NCBI GenBank assembly: GCA_002403155.1 | Contig: DHHF01000009.1 | Location: 46,730-110,729 of the forward strand | Source of the DNA: Sulfurovum sp. UBA4779 | GTDB taxonomy: Bacteria > Campylobacterota > Campylobacteria > Campylobacterales > Sulfurovaceae | DNA: 64,000 bases | Reading direction: 5' to 3' | Shown: piece by piece, positions 43,296 to 52,067 of the stretch | How the letters are laid out: every line of letters begins with the position of its first letter | How positions within the stretch are numbered: the stretch's first letter is position 1 | Translations under genes and position numbers: made by a program | Notes under the pieces: generated by a model | Databases searched by the model: none | What the model was told of the DNA's origin: nothing | The model's input: the letters and a program-made list of their open reading frames with translations, nothing else

Positions 43296-44594
43296 CTAAT
43301 TTTTATTTTCTATCTCTTTGGTTACGATACTAAAACTAAGATCCGTAAGTTCTTTGTGCGCTTTGATAAAGTCGTTCATCTCTTCAAGGCTCACTTCTTC
43401 TATCTTTTTAAGCTGTTCTTTGCTAAACCCAAGAGGCCTTCCGTAATAAAATTCTTCAAAGGAACGATTGAGCCTTTGAGAAAGTGTTTCTGTGCGAAGC
43501 GGTTCGCTGCCCAGTAAAAATTTTTTCGTATCGTCAAGCTCTTTTTGGGTGATGCCTTCATTGACAAATGTGTTGATCACTTCCTGCACAAGTTCTTTGG
43601 CCTCATCTTGCGTACTGAGTTTGGTTTGCAGATAGCCGCTGAGATAAGATGCCGCTTTAGTACGGCGCAATGAGGCATATGCGCCATACGTCAGCCCGCG
43701 CTTGACGCGTATCTCTTCCATCAATCTCGATCCAAAACCTCCGCCTCCCAAAAGATATTCGGCTATTTTGACCTTATACTCATCGCTCCCGTTGTACTCA
43801 TAAGCAAACGGCGCTCCAAAATGGATATAGGCTTGCTGCGTCTGTGCCTGTGCCAAGACGGTCTGTTTTTGGCTTGATGCCTTGATGTTATCAATGCGCG
43901 CAACGTTAGATTTAGGCAAAAGTGCAAGGATATCAGCCGCATACGCTTCTGATTCCTGTGATGATATGTCTCCGCCCACTACCACCGCAACATTGTCATA
44001 GCCTAGGCGAGATGCGATAAAATTTTGAACATCTTCAAGCGTGATACCCTCGATGCTCTGCACCGTCCCGTCATAGGGTTTGCCAAGCGGAGAATCTTTA
44101 AAAAGGATTTCTCTCAGTTTCATGGCTGCAAGATAGTCAAAATCGCTTTGTTTGTGCATCAGCCACCCTATTTTCTGTCGTTTTGCATGCTCTAATGTTT
44201 CTTGGGTGTAATTGGGATCGCTCAACAATGCTTTAGCACGATCTACCGCATAGGCAAACTCGCTTTTGAGTGCTGAGATTTCCACAACAAAATTTTCTCG
44301 GCCCACATGGGCTCCCAGCTCGATCGCATGCTCATCGAGTGTCGTTGCAAAGGCAACGCTTCCTTCTTTTTTTGTCCCTTCATTCAGCACTCTGGCGCTG
44401 ATATCTGCAAGTCCGTCTTTTGGATTGCTCAAATGTCCGCTGTTTTGAAAAACAAGCTGCATTGAAACGATCGGGATATAGGTACTCTCCTCATATATCA
44501 AGGGAATTTTTGCATCCTTTATTTTGATCTCTTGGATACTTTGGGCCATGGCCACTCCTTGTAACACTGCTAGCAGTAAAAATAATTTCTTCAT
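43296..44594 (-). CDS. M16-family protein (insulinase-like), probably not a peptidase
   Basis: From the ATG at 44594 it is 432 residues. A signal peptide (MKKLFLLLAVLQGVAMA) predicts periplasmic location. Two M16 half-domains are recognisable, including the R/Y-type C-terminal motif region EIRVKRGLTYGAYA. The zinc site HxxEH is missing: the equivalent stretch reads GLADISARVLNEGT. It is therefore likely a non-catalytic homologue, or a partner of a catalytic M16 encoded elsewhere. It starts one base after mqnC. Confidence 0.87.
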   Translation of the reverse strand: MKKLFLLLAVLQGVAMAQSIQEIKIKDAKIPLIYEESTYIPIVSMQLVFQNSGHLSNPKDGLADISARVLNEGTKKEGSVAFATTLDEHAIELGAHVGRENFVVEISALKSEFAYAVDRAKALLSDPNYTQETLEHAKRQKIGWLMHKQSDFDYLAAMKLREILFKDSPLGKPYDGTVQSIEGITLEDVQNFIASRLGYDNVAVVVGGDISSQESEAYAADILALLPKSNVARIDNIKASSQKQTVLAQAQTQQAYIHFGAPFAYEYNGSDEYKVKIAEYLLGGGGFGSRLMEEIRVKRGLTYGAYASLRRTKAASYLSGYLQTKLSTQDEAKELVQEVINTFVNEGITQKELDDTKKFLLGSEPLRTETLSQRLNRSFEEFYYGRPLGFSKEQLKKIEEVSLEEMNDFIKAHKELTDLSFSIVTKEIENKN

Positions 44595-44595
44595 T

Positions 44596-45642
44596 TTAGT
44601 AAAATCTTTCCAAGATCTCATAGGCTGTATTGCGCTTTGCCGGCTTTTCGCCCGCATCTTTAATGAGTTCTATCATCTGCTGCTGGTTCATCTCATTCTT
44701 TGCACCCGCTGCCGAGACAACATTCTCTTCCATCATGGTAGAGCCAAGATCATTGGCGCCAAAAAGCAACGCCATTTGTCCGATATAGCTTCCTTGCGTT
44801 ACCCATGAGCTTTGGATATTGGGCACATTGTCCAAAAACAGCCGCGCCACTGCCAGATAGCGCAGATAAAGATTTGAAGAGGTTTTTTCGATCGTAGGAA
44901 GTTCTCTTTTGAGCTGTGTGTTGTCACTTTGGTAGGACCACATGATAAACGCCCGAAATCCTCCCGTTTCTTCTTGCAGCTCTCTGATCAAATTCCAATG
45001 CTCCACGATCTCGCGTGTCGTCTCAACCGTTCCGTACATCATGGTAGCGGTGGATTTTATGCCAAGCTTGTGCGCTTCTTTGTGCACTTGCAGCCACGTA
45101 TCCTTATCGAGTTTTTTGGGTGCGATGATATCGCGTACCCGATCGCTGAGTATTTCCGCCCCTGCGCCGGGGATCGAGCTGAGCCCTTTGGCTTTCAATC
45201 GCGCGAGAACTTCACGGATCGAAAGTCCCGAACGCCGGGCGATATAGTCGATCTCTATGGCCGAAAAACCGTGGATCGTCACTTGCGGATACTTTTGATG
45301 GATATGCTCTACAAGATCTTCATACCACTCGATCTCGAGCTTGGGATGCACACCCCCTTGAAAAAGGATCTGCGTACCGCCTATAGCTAAAAGTTCTTCT
45401 ATTTTTTGATCAATCTCTTCAAACGTAAGGATATAAGCATCTTCTTTTTTTTCATGGGTATAAAATGCACAAAATTTACAATCCACCCAACAGATGTTGG
45501 TGTAGTTAATATTGCGATCGACTACAAAGGTTGTTATTCCCTCGGGATGCAGCTCTTTTTTGCGCGCATACGCCATTTTTCCCAAGGTTTTAAGGTCACC
45601 TGTTTCTATCAATTCGACAGCTTCATCTATCGTCATGCGCAT
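44596..45642 (-). CDS. mqnC: dehypoxanthine futalosine cyclase (radical SAM)
   Basis: Radical SAM enzyme of the futalosine route to menaquinone, the respiratory quinone of Campylobacterota. The 348 residues carry the cluster motif C51-WVD-C55-KF-C58. Other conserved stretches are FQGGVHPKLEIEWYEDL, SIPGAGAEILSDRVR, KSTATMMYGTVETTREIVEHW in part, and WVTQGSYIGQMALLFGANDLG near the C-terminus. MqnE is related but differs in length and C-terminal motifs. The M16-like gene follows directly. Confidence 0.95.
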   Translation of the reverse strand: MRMTIDEAVELIETGDLKTLGKMAYARKKELHPEGITTFVVDRNINYTNICWVDCKFCAFYTHEKKEDAYILTFEEIDQKIEELLAIGGTQILFQGGVHPKLEIEWYEDLVEHIHQKYPQVTIHGFSAIEIDYIARRSGLSIREVLARLKAKGLSSIPGAGAEILSDRVRDIIAPKKLDKDTWLQVHKEAHKLGIKSTATMMYGTVETTREIVEHWNLIRELQEETGGFRAFIMWSYQSDNTQLKRELPTIEKTSSNLYLRYLAVARLFLDNVPNIQSSWVTQGSYIGQMALLFGANDLGSTMMEENVVSAAGAKNEMNQQQMIELIKDAGEKPAKRNTAYEILERFY

Positions 45643-45713
45643 GAAAAACTCCTCCTTTGAGAGTTTTTAGTAATGAGTGATGAGTGTCGGGTTGTATGAA
45701 TGCATACATTAAT

Positions 45714-45740
45714 TTTTCATTCCTCATTTTTCATTCCTCG
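45714..45740. repeat. short direct repeat (TTTTTCATTCCTC twice)
   Basis: In the 115-base gap between nusB and mqnC the 13-base unit TTTTTCATTCCTC occurs twice in tandem with a one-base spacer, followed by a degenerate third start (TTTGTCATT). Similar low-complexity repeats lie after hpf. Confidence 0.45.
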
Positions 45741-45745
45741 TTTGT

Positions 45746-45770
45746 CATTGGAAAATTTTATTTTCCAATG
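45746..45770 (-). terminator. hairpin at the end of nusB
   Basis: Perfect 10-bp arms CATTGGAAAA and TTTTCCAATG with a five-base loop overlap the nusB stop codon. There is no good T-run after it in the nusB direction, so it may end the kdsA-ribH-nusB transcript only weakly or protect its 3' end. Confidence 0.45.
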
Positions 45771-46150
45771 GCATCAAGCACGCCGTTGATAAATTTTGGC
45801 GATTTCTCGTCTGCCAGCTCTTTTGCAAGCTCTACCGCTTCATTGATAATGATTGCCCTGTCTGTTTTGGCCACAAGTATTTCGTAAGCCCCCAGTCTCA
45901 AAATGGCTTTTTCTACCTTGCCTATATCTGTATAGTCCCAATCTTTCAGATGTTGTTGAATTTCCTCATCCAGCATCTCAAGATTTTCTATCGTACCTTG
46001 AAAGAGTGCTTGAGAAAAATCTTTCTGCTTATTTCTTATCTTTCCCTCTTCAAGAATCTCATCCGAAAAATGTGCGATATTCGTATTGCCCAGATCATAA
46101 GCATACAGCAGCCCCACCACCGCCATGCGCGCCTGATGTCTTGTCGCCAT
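45758..46150 (-). CDS. nusB: transcription antitermination protein NusB
   Basis: All-helical, 130-residue RNA-binding protein that joins NusE (S10) at boxA in rRNA antitermination. The basic start ATRHQARMAVVGLLYAYD, the middle motif KDWDYTDIGKVEKAILRLGAYE (cited in part) and the end INEAVELAKELADEKSPKFINGVLDAI (cited in part) are typical. The ATG shares one base with the ribH stop (TAATG). Confidence 0.95.
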   Translation of the reverse strand: MATRHQARMAVVGLLYAYDLGNTNIAHFSDEILEEGKIRNKQKDFSQALFQGTIENLEMLDEEIQQHLKDWDYTDIGKVEKAILRLGAYEILVAKTDRAIIINEAVELAKELADEKSPKFINGVLDAIGK

Positions 46151-46617
46151 TATATAAGTTCCCCGTACAGGTTGATAAGCTCGATGAGGCTCACCATCGC
46201 TTCTGCGCCTTTGTTCCCGGCCTTTGTTCCTGCTCTTTCGATCGCCTGCTCGATGTTATCAACCGTCAAAACGCCAAAAGTGACAGGCTTTCCGTATTTG
46301 AGCGCCGTGTTGGCTACCCCTTTGGTTGCTTCTGCAGAAACATAATCAAAATGCGGCGTTGCCCCTCTTATCACCGCGCCCACACAACAGACGGCATCAT
46401 ATTTTCCTGAAGCCAATGCCCTGTCCAGAGCAAAAGGGATCTCAAATGCTCCTGGCACCAAAATCAGATCCAAAGCATCCGTATCCCCGCCGTGCCTTGC
46501 ATAGGCATCTTTCGCGCCTTCAACCAGCCTGTCTGTGATAAAATGGTTAAACCTGGCATTGATAATCGCAACTTTCTTGCTTTTGTCTACCGATAAATTT
46601 CCTTCTACAATCTTCAT
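46150..46617 (-). CDS. ribH: 6,7-dimethyl-8-ribityllumazine synthase
   Basis: Penultimate step of riboflavin synthesis; forms icosahedral or pentameric shells. The 155 residues show ARFNHFITDRLVEGA, the substrate-binding VPGAFEIPFAL, CCVGAVIRGATPHFDYV with the catalytic His, and FGVLTVDNIEQAIERAG. It sits between kdsA and nusB, a conserved order in this phylum. No FMN riboswitch was seen upstream. Confidence 0.96.
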   Translation of the reverse strand: MKIVEGNLSVDKSKKVAIINARFNHFITDRLVEGAKDAYARHGGDTDALDLILVPGAFEIPFALDRALASGKYDAVCCVGAVIRGATPHFDYVSAEATKGVANTALKYGKPVTFGVLTVDNIEQAIERAGTKAGNKGAEAMVSLIELINLYGELI

Positions 46618-46662
46618 TTGCTTCCTTTGATTAATTTCTTTACTGTAAATCTTGATAGATGC

Positions 46663-47463
46663 CTATTCTACTATCATTCTGATTGCATCGATCTGCTCTA
46701 TGAGCTTGTCTAGTTTGCCAAGCTCAATCATATTGGGGCCGTCGCTTAAAGCGATGCGCGGATCAAAATGGGTTTCAAAAAAGAAACCGTCCACGCCGAC
46801 CGCTGCGGCTGCCCTTGCCAAATACGGCACAAAAGAGCTGTCTCCCCCGCTGGTTGCACCGCCGCTTGCAGGCATCTGCACAGAGTGTGTTGCATCAAAA
46901 ATGACAGGCGCAAACTCTCTCATAATGGGAAGCCCGCGCATATCAACTACCAAATTGCCATATCCGAATGTCGTACCCCTCTCTGTGAGCCATACTTTGT
47001 ATTTTTTGGCATTTTCATAATTGACCCTGCCTTCACAGCCTCTGGTTTTAAGCACTTTGCCCACAGAATGCTCCATCGCGGCAGGTGCGAGAAACTGCCC
47101 TTTTTTGATATTGACTACCGCAGAGGTTTTTGCAGCAGCTACCAGCAGATCCGTTTGTCTGCACAAAAATGCAGGGATTTGAAGTACGTCCGCCACCTCA
47201 GCAGCAGCTGCAGGCTGTGTATAATCATGGACATCGGTTAAAATTTTATAGCCAAACTGATCTTTCACTTCTTGAAGCATTTTTAGCCCTTCATCCAGTC
47301 CGGGCCCCCTAAAGCTATCCAGGCTGGTTCTGTTTGCTTTATCGAAACTGGCTTTAAAGTAAAACTCTTTTGTACAATCATCATCATATTTTTTTAAAGA
47401 TTCGGCAATCTTCATCACATTGTCTCTGCTTTCTAACACGCACGGTCCTGCGATCAATATCAT
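46663..47463 (-). CDS. kdsA: 3-deoxy-D-manno-octulosonate 8-phosphate synthase
   Basis: Condenses PEP and arabinose 5-phosphate to Kdo-8-P for LPS core. The 266-residue TIM barrel begins LIAGPCVLESRDN and includes FKASFDKANRTSLDSFRGPG, ILTDVHDYTQ, KKGQFLAP and DATHSVQMP. The metal-type marker region reads VLQIPAFLCRQTD. It follows the DMT exporter by 16 bases. Together with the KdsB-like enzyme at 60 kb it shows Kdo chemistry in this organism. Confidence 0.95.
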   Translation of the reverse strand: MILIAGPCVLESRDNVMKIAESLKKYDDDCTKEFYFKASFDKANRTSLDSFRGPGLDEGLKMLQEVKDQFGYKILTDVHDYTQPAAAAEVADVLQIPAFLCRQTDLLVAAAKTSAVVNIKKGQFLAPAAMEHSVGKVLKTRGCEGRVNYENAKKYKVWLTERGTTFGYGNLVVDMRGLPIMREFAPVIFDATHSVQMPASGGATSGGDSSFVPYLARAAAAVGVDGFFFETHFDPRIALSDGPNMIELGKLDKLIEQIDAIRMIVE

Positions 47464-47479
47464 AGTACTCCTTTATAGA

Positions 47480-48367
47480 TCATGCCTGATCTTCTTTTTT
47501 AGGCCAAGCCGCAAGCAGCCCTGACAGTATGACGAAGATTATACCCAAAACTGTCAAAAAATCAGGTATGGGATCTCCTAGCATCATACCGATCAATAGC
47601 GCAAAAACGATATTGCTATAACTGATCGTGCCGACAATGCCCGCCTTGGTCAGCTCATAGGCTTTCGTCATAAACAGTTGGGAAACAGTAGCAAAAACTC
47701 CTATTGCCAATACATATACCCATAAGATTCCTTCAGGCATAACAAATTCTGAAAAAATCACATCAAACTCTTTGGGGGCACTGATGTAGGGCGTTGCCGC
47801 CATAAGAAAAAGGGGGGCGATCGTGCCTATCCCCATAAATGACATGACAATAGCCCTGGTATCATAGTATTTTCTAAGCTCCCGGATGGAGGTATAGGCA
47901 AGCGCTGCGCCGATGCCTGAAAAAATTCCGAGCATATCGTATTTGTCAAAAGAAAACCCTTCAGGCTTGGCAACCAGGACGATACCTGCAAAACCCAGCA
48001 AAACAGCAAATACGGCATGTTTGGAGAGCTTTTCCCCCAAAAGAAGATATGCAAAAATCGCTACAAAAATAGGGGAGGTTTTGTTATACGTGACCGCTTC
48101 GCCCAGAGGAATATAGGCCATGATATAAAAATACGCAAGCAGCGCAGCAAATCCTGCAGTCCCCCTAAACAAAAGCAAAACAAACCTGCCTCCTGTTTGT
48201 TTGAGCGGTGTTTTATAGATGGAAAACCCCACCAGCATCACCCCCAATACGTTTCTAAAAAAAGTCACTTCGATTGCCGGAAGCGTCTGGCTGACAATTT
48301 TTGCAAATCCCCCCATCACGGCAAAGCTCAACGAGGCAAGAAGCATAAACAGGATGCCCTTGTCCAT
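47480..48367 (-). CDS. DMT-superfamily (EamA) transporter
   Basis: Ten transmembrane helices in two EamA repeats, about 295 residues from the ATG at 48367 (MDKGILFMLLASLSFAVMGG). An alternative GTG at 48388 has GGGA upstream. Conserved points are FFRNVLGVML and LGEAVTYNKTSPIFVAIFAYLLLGEKL (partial), the usual EamA pattern. Substrate unknown; family members export metabolites or amino acids. It heads the kdsA-ribH-nusB cluster. Confidence 0.85.
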   Translation of the reverse strand: MDKGILFMLLASLSFAVMGGFAKIVSQTLPAIEVTFFRNVLGVMLVGFSIYKTPLKQTGGRFVLLLFRGTAGFAALLAYFYIMAYIPLGEAVTYNKTSPIFVAIFAYLLLGEKLSKHAVFAVLLGFAGIVLVAKPEGFSFDKYDMLGIFSGIGAALAYTSIRELRKYYDTRAIVMSFMGIGTIAPLFLMAATPYISAPKEFDVIFSEFVMPEGILWVYVLAIGVFATVSQLFMTKAYELTKAGIVGTISYSNIVFALLIGMMLGDPIPDFLTVLGIIFVILSGLLAAWPKKEDQA

Positions 48368-48525
48368 CTTTTGAATTATTTTTTTCACTTTATGTGTCCC
48401 GATTTTTACACCAATATTGTATCGCATCGCGCCATTAAACAATAAAACAAAACAATATTTTTTTTTAAAAAGTTTTTGATCACACAGATAACATTCGTTC
48501 CTCTATAGCCGTCACCTCTCAAAAA

Positions 48526-49272
48526 CTATTTTATCCTTTCTGCACAGATATCACCAAAAAAGATCACATCTTTGAGCACCGCCTTTTGTGTAATGCCGTC
48601 TTTTCCTACCGCAAGCATCAATTCCCCCTCCTTGCTTGAAAAGATTTTTTCATGGATAATCGCCGTTGCATACCAATCGGCCCCGCCGCCCAGTGTTTTT
48701 TTGTATCTTTCCAGCTCGGATGGACCGGGGATAACCAGCGACACTTTTCCGTCTTGGCGTTCTGCACCTATCGCTTGAAAAGTGTACCTATAAGGCGTTG
48801 TTTTGTCTTTGAGCAGCCCCTCCAGATTAAAATAAAGCGTCAGCAGGTCGTTTGCAGCATAAAAATCAAGGACGCTTTTTTTCTCAGCAATCAGTTTTCC
48901 GTTTTTGAATTTTTTATAGATCTTGGTTACTTTTTTATTTGTATGGTCAACAATATACTCTTTGTGTACCGCTTTGGAACTGTCTGTCCTGACAACTTTA
49001 TACTGATCACTTACCATGATGCCGCCCACAATGTGCCCTTTTGAAATATGCCTTTCAGCCCGCCCCCTGCTCAATGTTTTTGCAACCCCTGTGGAATCAA
49101 GATGAATATCGATGGTATAGTCACTGCCGTTTTGGGTCAATTCGGCTTTGGCAATCCCAATCTGGCCAAACATCCCAAAACTTACTTTATACTCCGCTTT
49201 TACTATTTTTGCCTGTGCCAAAGAAGAAACCAATGCCGCCAATATAAAAACCGCAAAATATTTTTTGATCAT
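48526..49272 (-). CDS. DUF3108-type periplasmic protein
   Basis: A 248-residue secreted protein with a signal peptide (MIKKYFAVFILAALVSSLAQA, cited by its ends). The mature part is beta-rich and matches the DUF3108 pattern: a lipocalin-like start (KAEYKVSFGMFGQIGIAKAEL in part), SVLDFYAANDLLTLYF in the middle and a C-terminus ending in KDVIFFGDICAERIK. Function unknown; related proteins are usually near envelope genes. It is monocistronic and divergent from the mscS-like locus. Confidence 0.7.
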   Translation of the reverse strand: MIKKYFAVFILAALVSSLAQAKIVKAEYKVSFGMFGQIGIAKAELTQNGSDYTIDIHLDSTGVAKTLSRGRAERHISKGHIVGGIMVSDQYKVVRTDSSKAVHKEYIVDHTNKKVTKIYKKFKNGKLIAEKKSVLDFYAANDLLTLYFNLEGLLKDKTTPYRYTFQAIGAERQDGKVSLVIPGPSELERYKKTLGGGADWYATAIIHEKIFSSKEGELMLAVGKDGITQKAVLKDVIFFGDICAERIK

Positions 49273-49344
49273 TACACATTCCCTCCATCCCAGATTAATA
49301 AAAGTTTACTATAATTAAATTAATAAAGCACAAGGAATACCGAT

Positions 49345-50539
49345 ATGCCAACAAGCGATCTCAATGCCACAAAGAATCTCAACGTCATAGACAACCTTGA
49401 CATGAATCTTCCCGCGACGATCCAAACATTCTTAACGCCGATTTATCAAAAATATCCTTTTTTGGCAGAAACACTGCTGAGTATTCCGTTTGCAAACCTT
49501 ATAGCAGCTTTTTTTGTATTGTCACTCTTTTTGCTTTTAAGAAAATTTTTTACCTCCATTGTAATCGGTTTTTTTAAAAAATTAGCATCATATACCAAAA
49601 CCCGATATGATGATGAAGTGATCTCGGCACTTATGGCTCCGATAAGTTTTGCTATCATACTGATCGGATTTCATCTTTTTTTTTGCATTGATCTTTAAAG
49701 ACACACAGACAATTAAAAATATTTTAAACACTTTAATCGTTTACGATATTTTTTGGGCTATTTTTGCCGTCATCGACTCGCTTAAAGGTGTCATTTACCG
49801 TACGACCAGAAAATTCAATCCTGACCTTTCCAAAGAGATAGGCAATTTCATCTTAACCCTTCTTAAGATTCTTGCCGGAGGAATAGGACTGGGTGCCATG
49901 CTTCAAGTGTGGGGTATCAATGTCACTGCGCTTGTCGCTTCCCTCGGATTAGGAGGTCTTGCGTTTGCCTTAGCAGCCAAAGACACTGCTGCAAATCTTT
50001 TTGGTTCTTTTTCTTTGCTGATCGACAAAACCGTACGCATAGGTGAGTGGATCAAAGTCGACGGGATTGAAGGTACGGTTGAAGATATCGGTATAAGAAC
50101 GACCAAAATCCGCTCTTTTGAAAAATCACTCATTACCGTTCCCAACCAAATTATTGCCAACCATCCTATAGAAAACTTTTCCAGAAGAGGGGTAAGACGC
50201 ATCAAAATTTCTATAGGCCTTACCTATGATACAAACTCCATACAAATGAAAAATATTGTAAAAGAGATTAAAATCATGCTTCAACACCATAAAGATATAG
50301 CGCATGAAGAGCCTTTGCTTGTTAATTTTGAATCCTTTGGGGACAGCTCTCTCAGCATCTTCATCTATGCTTTTACAGCTACGGCTGATTGGGAATCCTA
50401 TCTTCAAATACGAGAAGACATACATCTCAAAATCATGAAAATTGTTGAAAACAACCAAGCTTCCTTCGCCTTTCCGTCGCAATCTATTTATATAGAAAAC
50501 TTTCCCCAGAGCAAGATCAGCAAGGGTATCGAGCCATAA
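49345..50539 (+). pseudogene. mscS: small-conductance mechanosensitive channel MscS, split by a frameshift in a T9 tract
   Basis: Two frames together encode one MscS-type channel. Frame 1 (49345-49698, 117 residues) holds the N-terminus and first membrane helices. Frame 2 (49688-50539) holds the pore helix (GLGGLAFALAAKDTAANLFGS, cited by ends) and the beta/C-terminal domain (GTVEDIGIRTTKIR, VPNQIIANHPIENFSRRG). The break is at nine consecutive T (49676-49684). Eight T would give one frame, reading IGFHLFFALIFKDTQ across the join, and about 397 residues. It may be a true phase switch, a slippery site, or a homopolymer sequencing error. Everything else in both halves is intact, which argues against old decay. 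Confidence 0.85.
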
Positions 50540-50597
50540 AACTTGACGATGCAAAAAGGGGCTACAAAAAACCAATCAACATCTTTGCGTATTACGC

Positions 50598-50603
50598 TAT
50601 AAT
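50598..50603 (+). promoter_or_regulatory. -10 box (TATAAT) of der
   Basis: CGCTATAAT lies 29 bases before the der ATG, predicting a leader of about 20 bases that contains AAAGAAA as a weak ribosome binding site. Confidence 0.5.
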
Positions 50604-50632
50604 TGCATGAACAATAAAGAAAGAAACAAAAT

Positions 50633-52015
50633 ATGAAAAAAGTAGCTATTTTAGGACGTCCAAACGTAGGGAAGAGTTCCCTTTTCAATCGCTTGGCAAG
50701 GCAAAGGGATGCCATTACCTCAGACATATCAGGCACCACAAGAGACATCAAAAAACGCATGGTGACCATTTCAGGAAACCGCGATTTTGAGATCATAGAT
50801 ACCGGAGGGATCGATTACAGCAGTGAACTTTTCAGCAAGGTAGCCGAGCTCTCTTTAAGGGCAGCCAAAGAGGCCGATGTGATCATCTATATGGTCGATG
50901 GCAAAAAACTGCCAGAAGAAGAAGACAGAACACTCTTTTATCAGCTTCAAAAACTAAACAAACCTCTTGCGTTGGTGGTCAACAAAATAGACAACGAAAA
51001 AGAAGAAGAGCGCTACTGGGAATTTTTGGAGTTTGGCGCAGATGTCACCTTCCCGCTCTCAGTAAGCCACAATCGTTATTTTAACGATTTTTATGCTTGG
51101 CTTGAAACCTATATCCCCGAGCGTGAAGAGATTAAAGAACCGGATCTTTCCGAAGAAGCAGATCCGGTTGAAGAGATTGTCAAAGATATCAACAAGACCA
51201 AAGAAGAGGCAGACAACCATATCAAGGTTGCGATCATCGGCAGAGTCAATACCGGCAAAAGCTCATTACTTAACGCCCTGCTCAAAGAGGAACGTACGAT
51301 TGTCTCGGATGTAGCCGGAACCACCATTGATCCTGTGGATGAAACGATCGAATATGACGGATACCAAATTACCTTTATCGACACAGCCGGCATCAGACGA
51401 AGAAGCAAAATCGTCGGCATTGAAAAATATGCGCTTGGCCGAACCGAGGCGATGCTTGAAGAGGCCGATCTTGTTTTGCTTGTGATCGATGCCACAGTCG
51501 GCGTAACCGAGCTGGATGAAAGGGTTGCCGGACTGATTGAAAAATTCAAGCTCGCCTGTCTTATCGTGATCAATAAATGGGATATCAAAGAGGAGAAAAC
51601 CTATGAAGCAGCGGTGCAAAATATCCGCGACGAACTCAAATTTCTGCATTATGCACCGCTGATTACGATCTCTGCAAAAACCGGCATGCGTGTACACAAG
51701 ATCCTCGATCAGATCGTAGCGATTTACAAACGCTACAAACAGCGTATCCCAACCTCTGTACTCAATGACGTGATCCGAGAAGCGATCAGCCGCCATCATA
51801 TCCCTTCGCACAACGGTGCTGTTGTCAAAATCAAATTTGCCACACAGTACGAAACCAAACCGCCTAAAATCGCACTGATCAGCAATCGCCCGGACGGATT
51901 GCATTTTAGCTACAAGCGTTATTTGGCCAATTTTCTTAGAAGCAAATTTGATTTTGAAGGAGTTCCGCTTGATATCGTTGCCAGAAAGCGCGGAGAGCGT
52001 ATGGAGGATGAGTAA
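50633..52015 (+). CDS. der: ribosome-associated GTPase Der (EngA)
   Basis: Two tandem GTPase domains followed by a KH-like domain, 460 residues, essential for 50S maturation. The first domain has G1 GRPNVGKSSLFN, G3 DTGG and G4 NKID. The second has G1 GRVNTGKSSLLN, G3 DTAG, G4 NKWD. The C-terminal part (about 350-455) shows LRSKFDFEGVPLDIVARKR. It has its own promoter, and trpS follows with another. Confidence 0.97.
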   Translation: MKKVAILGRPNVGKSSLFNRLARQRDAITSDISGTTRDIKKRMVTISGNRDFEIIDTGGIDYSSELFSKVAELSLRAAKEADVIIYMVDGKKLPEEEDRTLFYQLQKLNKPLALVVNKIDNEKEEERYWEFLEFGADVTFPLSVSHNRYFNDFYAWLETYIPEREEIKEPDLSEEADPVEEIVKDINKTKEEADNHIKVAIIGRVNTGKSSLLNALLKEERTIVSDVAGTTIDPVDETIEYDGYQITFIDTAGIRRRSKIVGIEKYALGRTEAMLEEADLVLLVIDATVGVTELDERVAGLIEKFKLACLIVINKWDIKEEKTYEAAVQNIRDELKFLHYAPLITISAKTGMRVHKILDQIVAIYKRYKQRIPTSVLNDVIREAISRHHIPSHNGAVVKIKFATQYETKPPKIALISNRPDGLHFSYKRYLANFLRSKFDFEGVPLDIVARKRGERMEDE

Positions 52016-52034
52016 GCCATAATCTTTCATGCGC

Positions 52035-52040
52035 TATAAT
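52035..52040 (+). promoter_or_regulatory. -10 box (TATAAT) of trpS
   Basis: GCGCTATAAT lies 27 bases before the trpS ATG and just after der. The leader then carries AGAAGGA as a good ribosome binding site. Confidence 0.5.
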
Positions 52041-52067
52041 GTCGCAATTTTTTAGAAGGATAAATTG

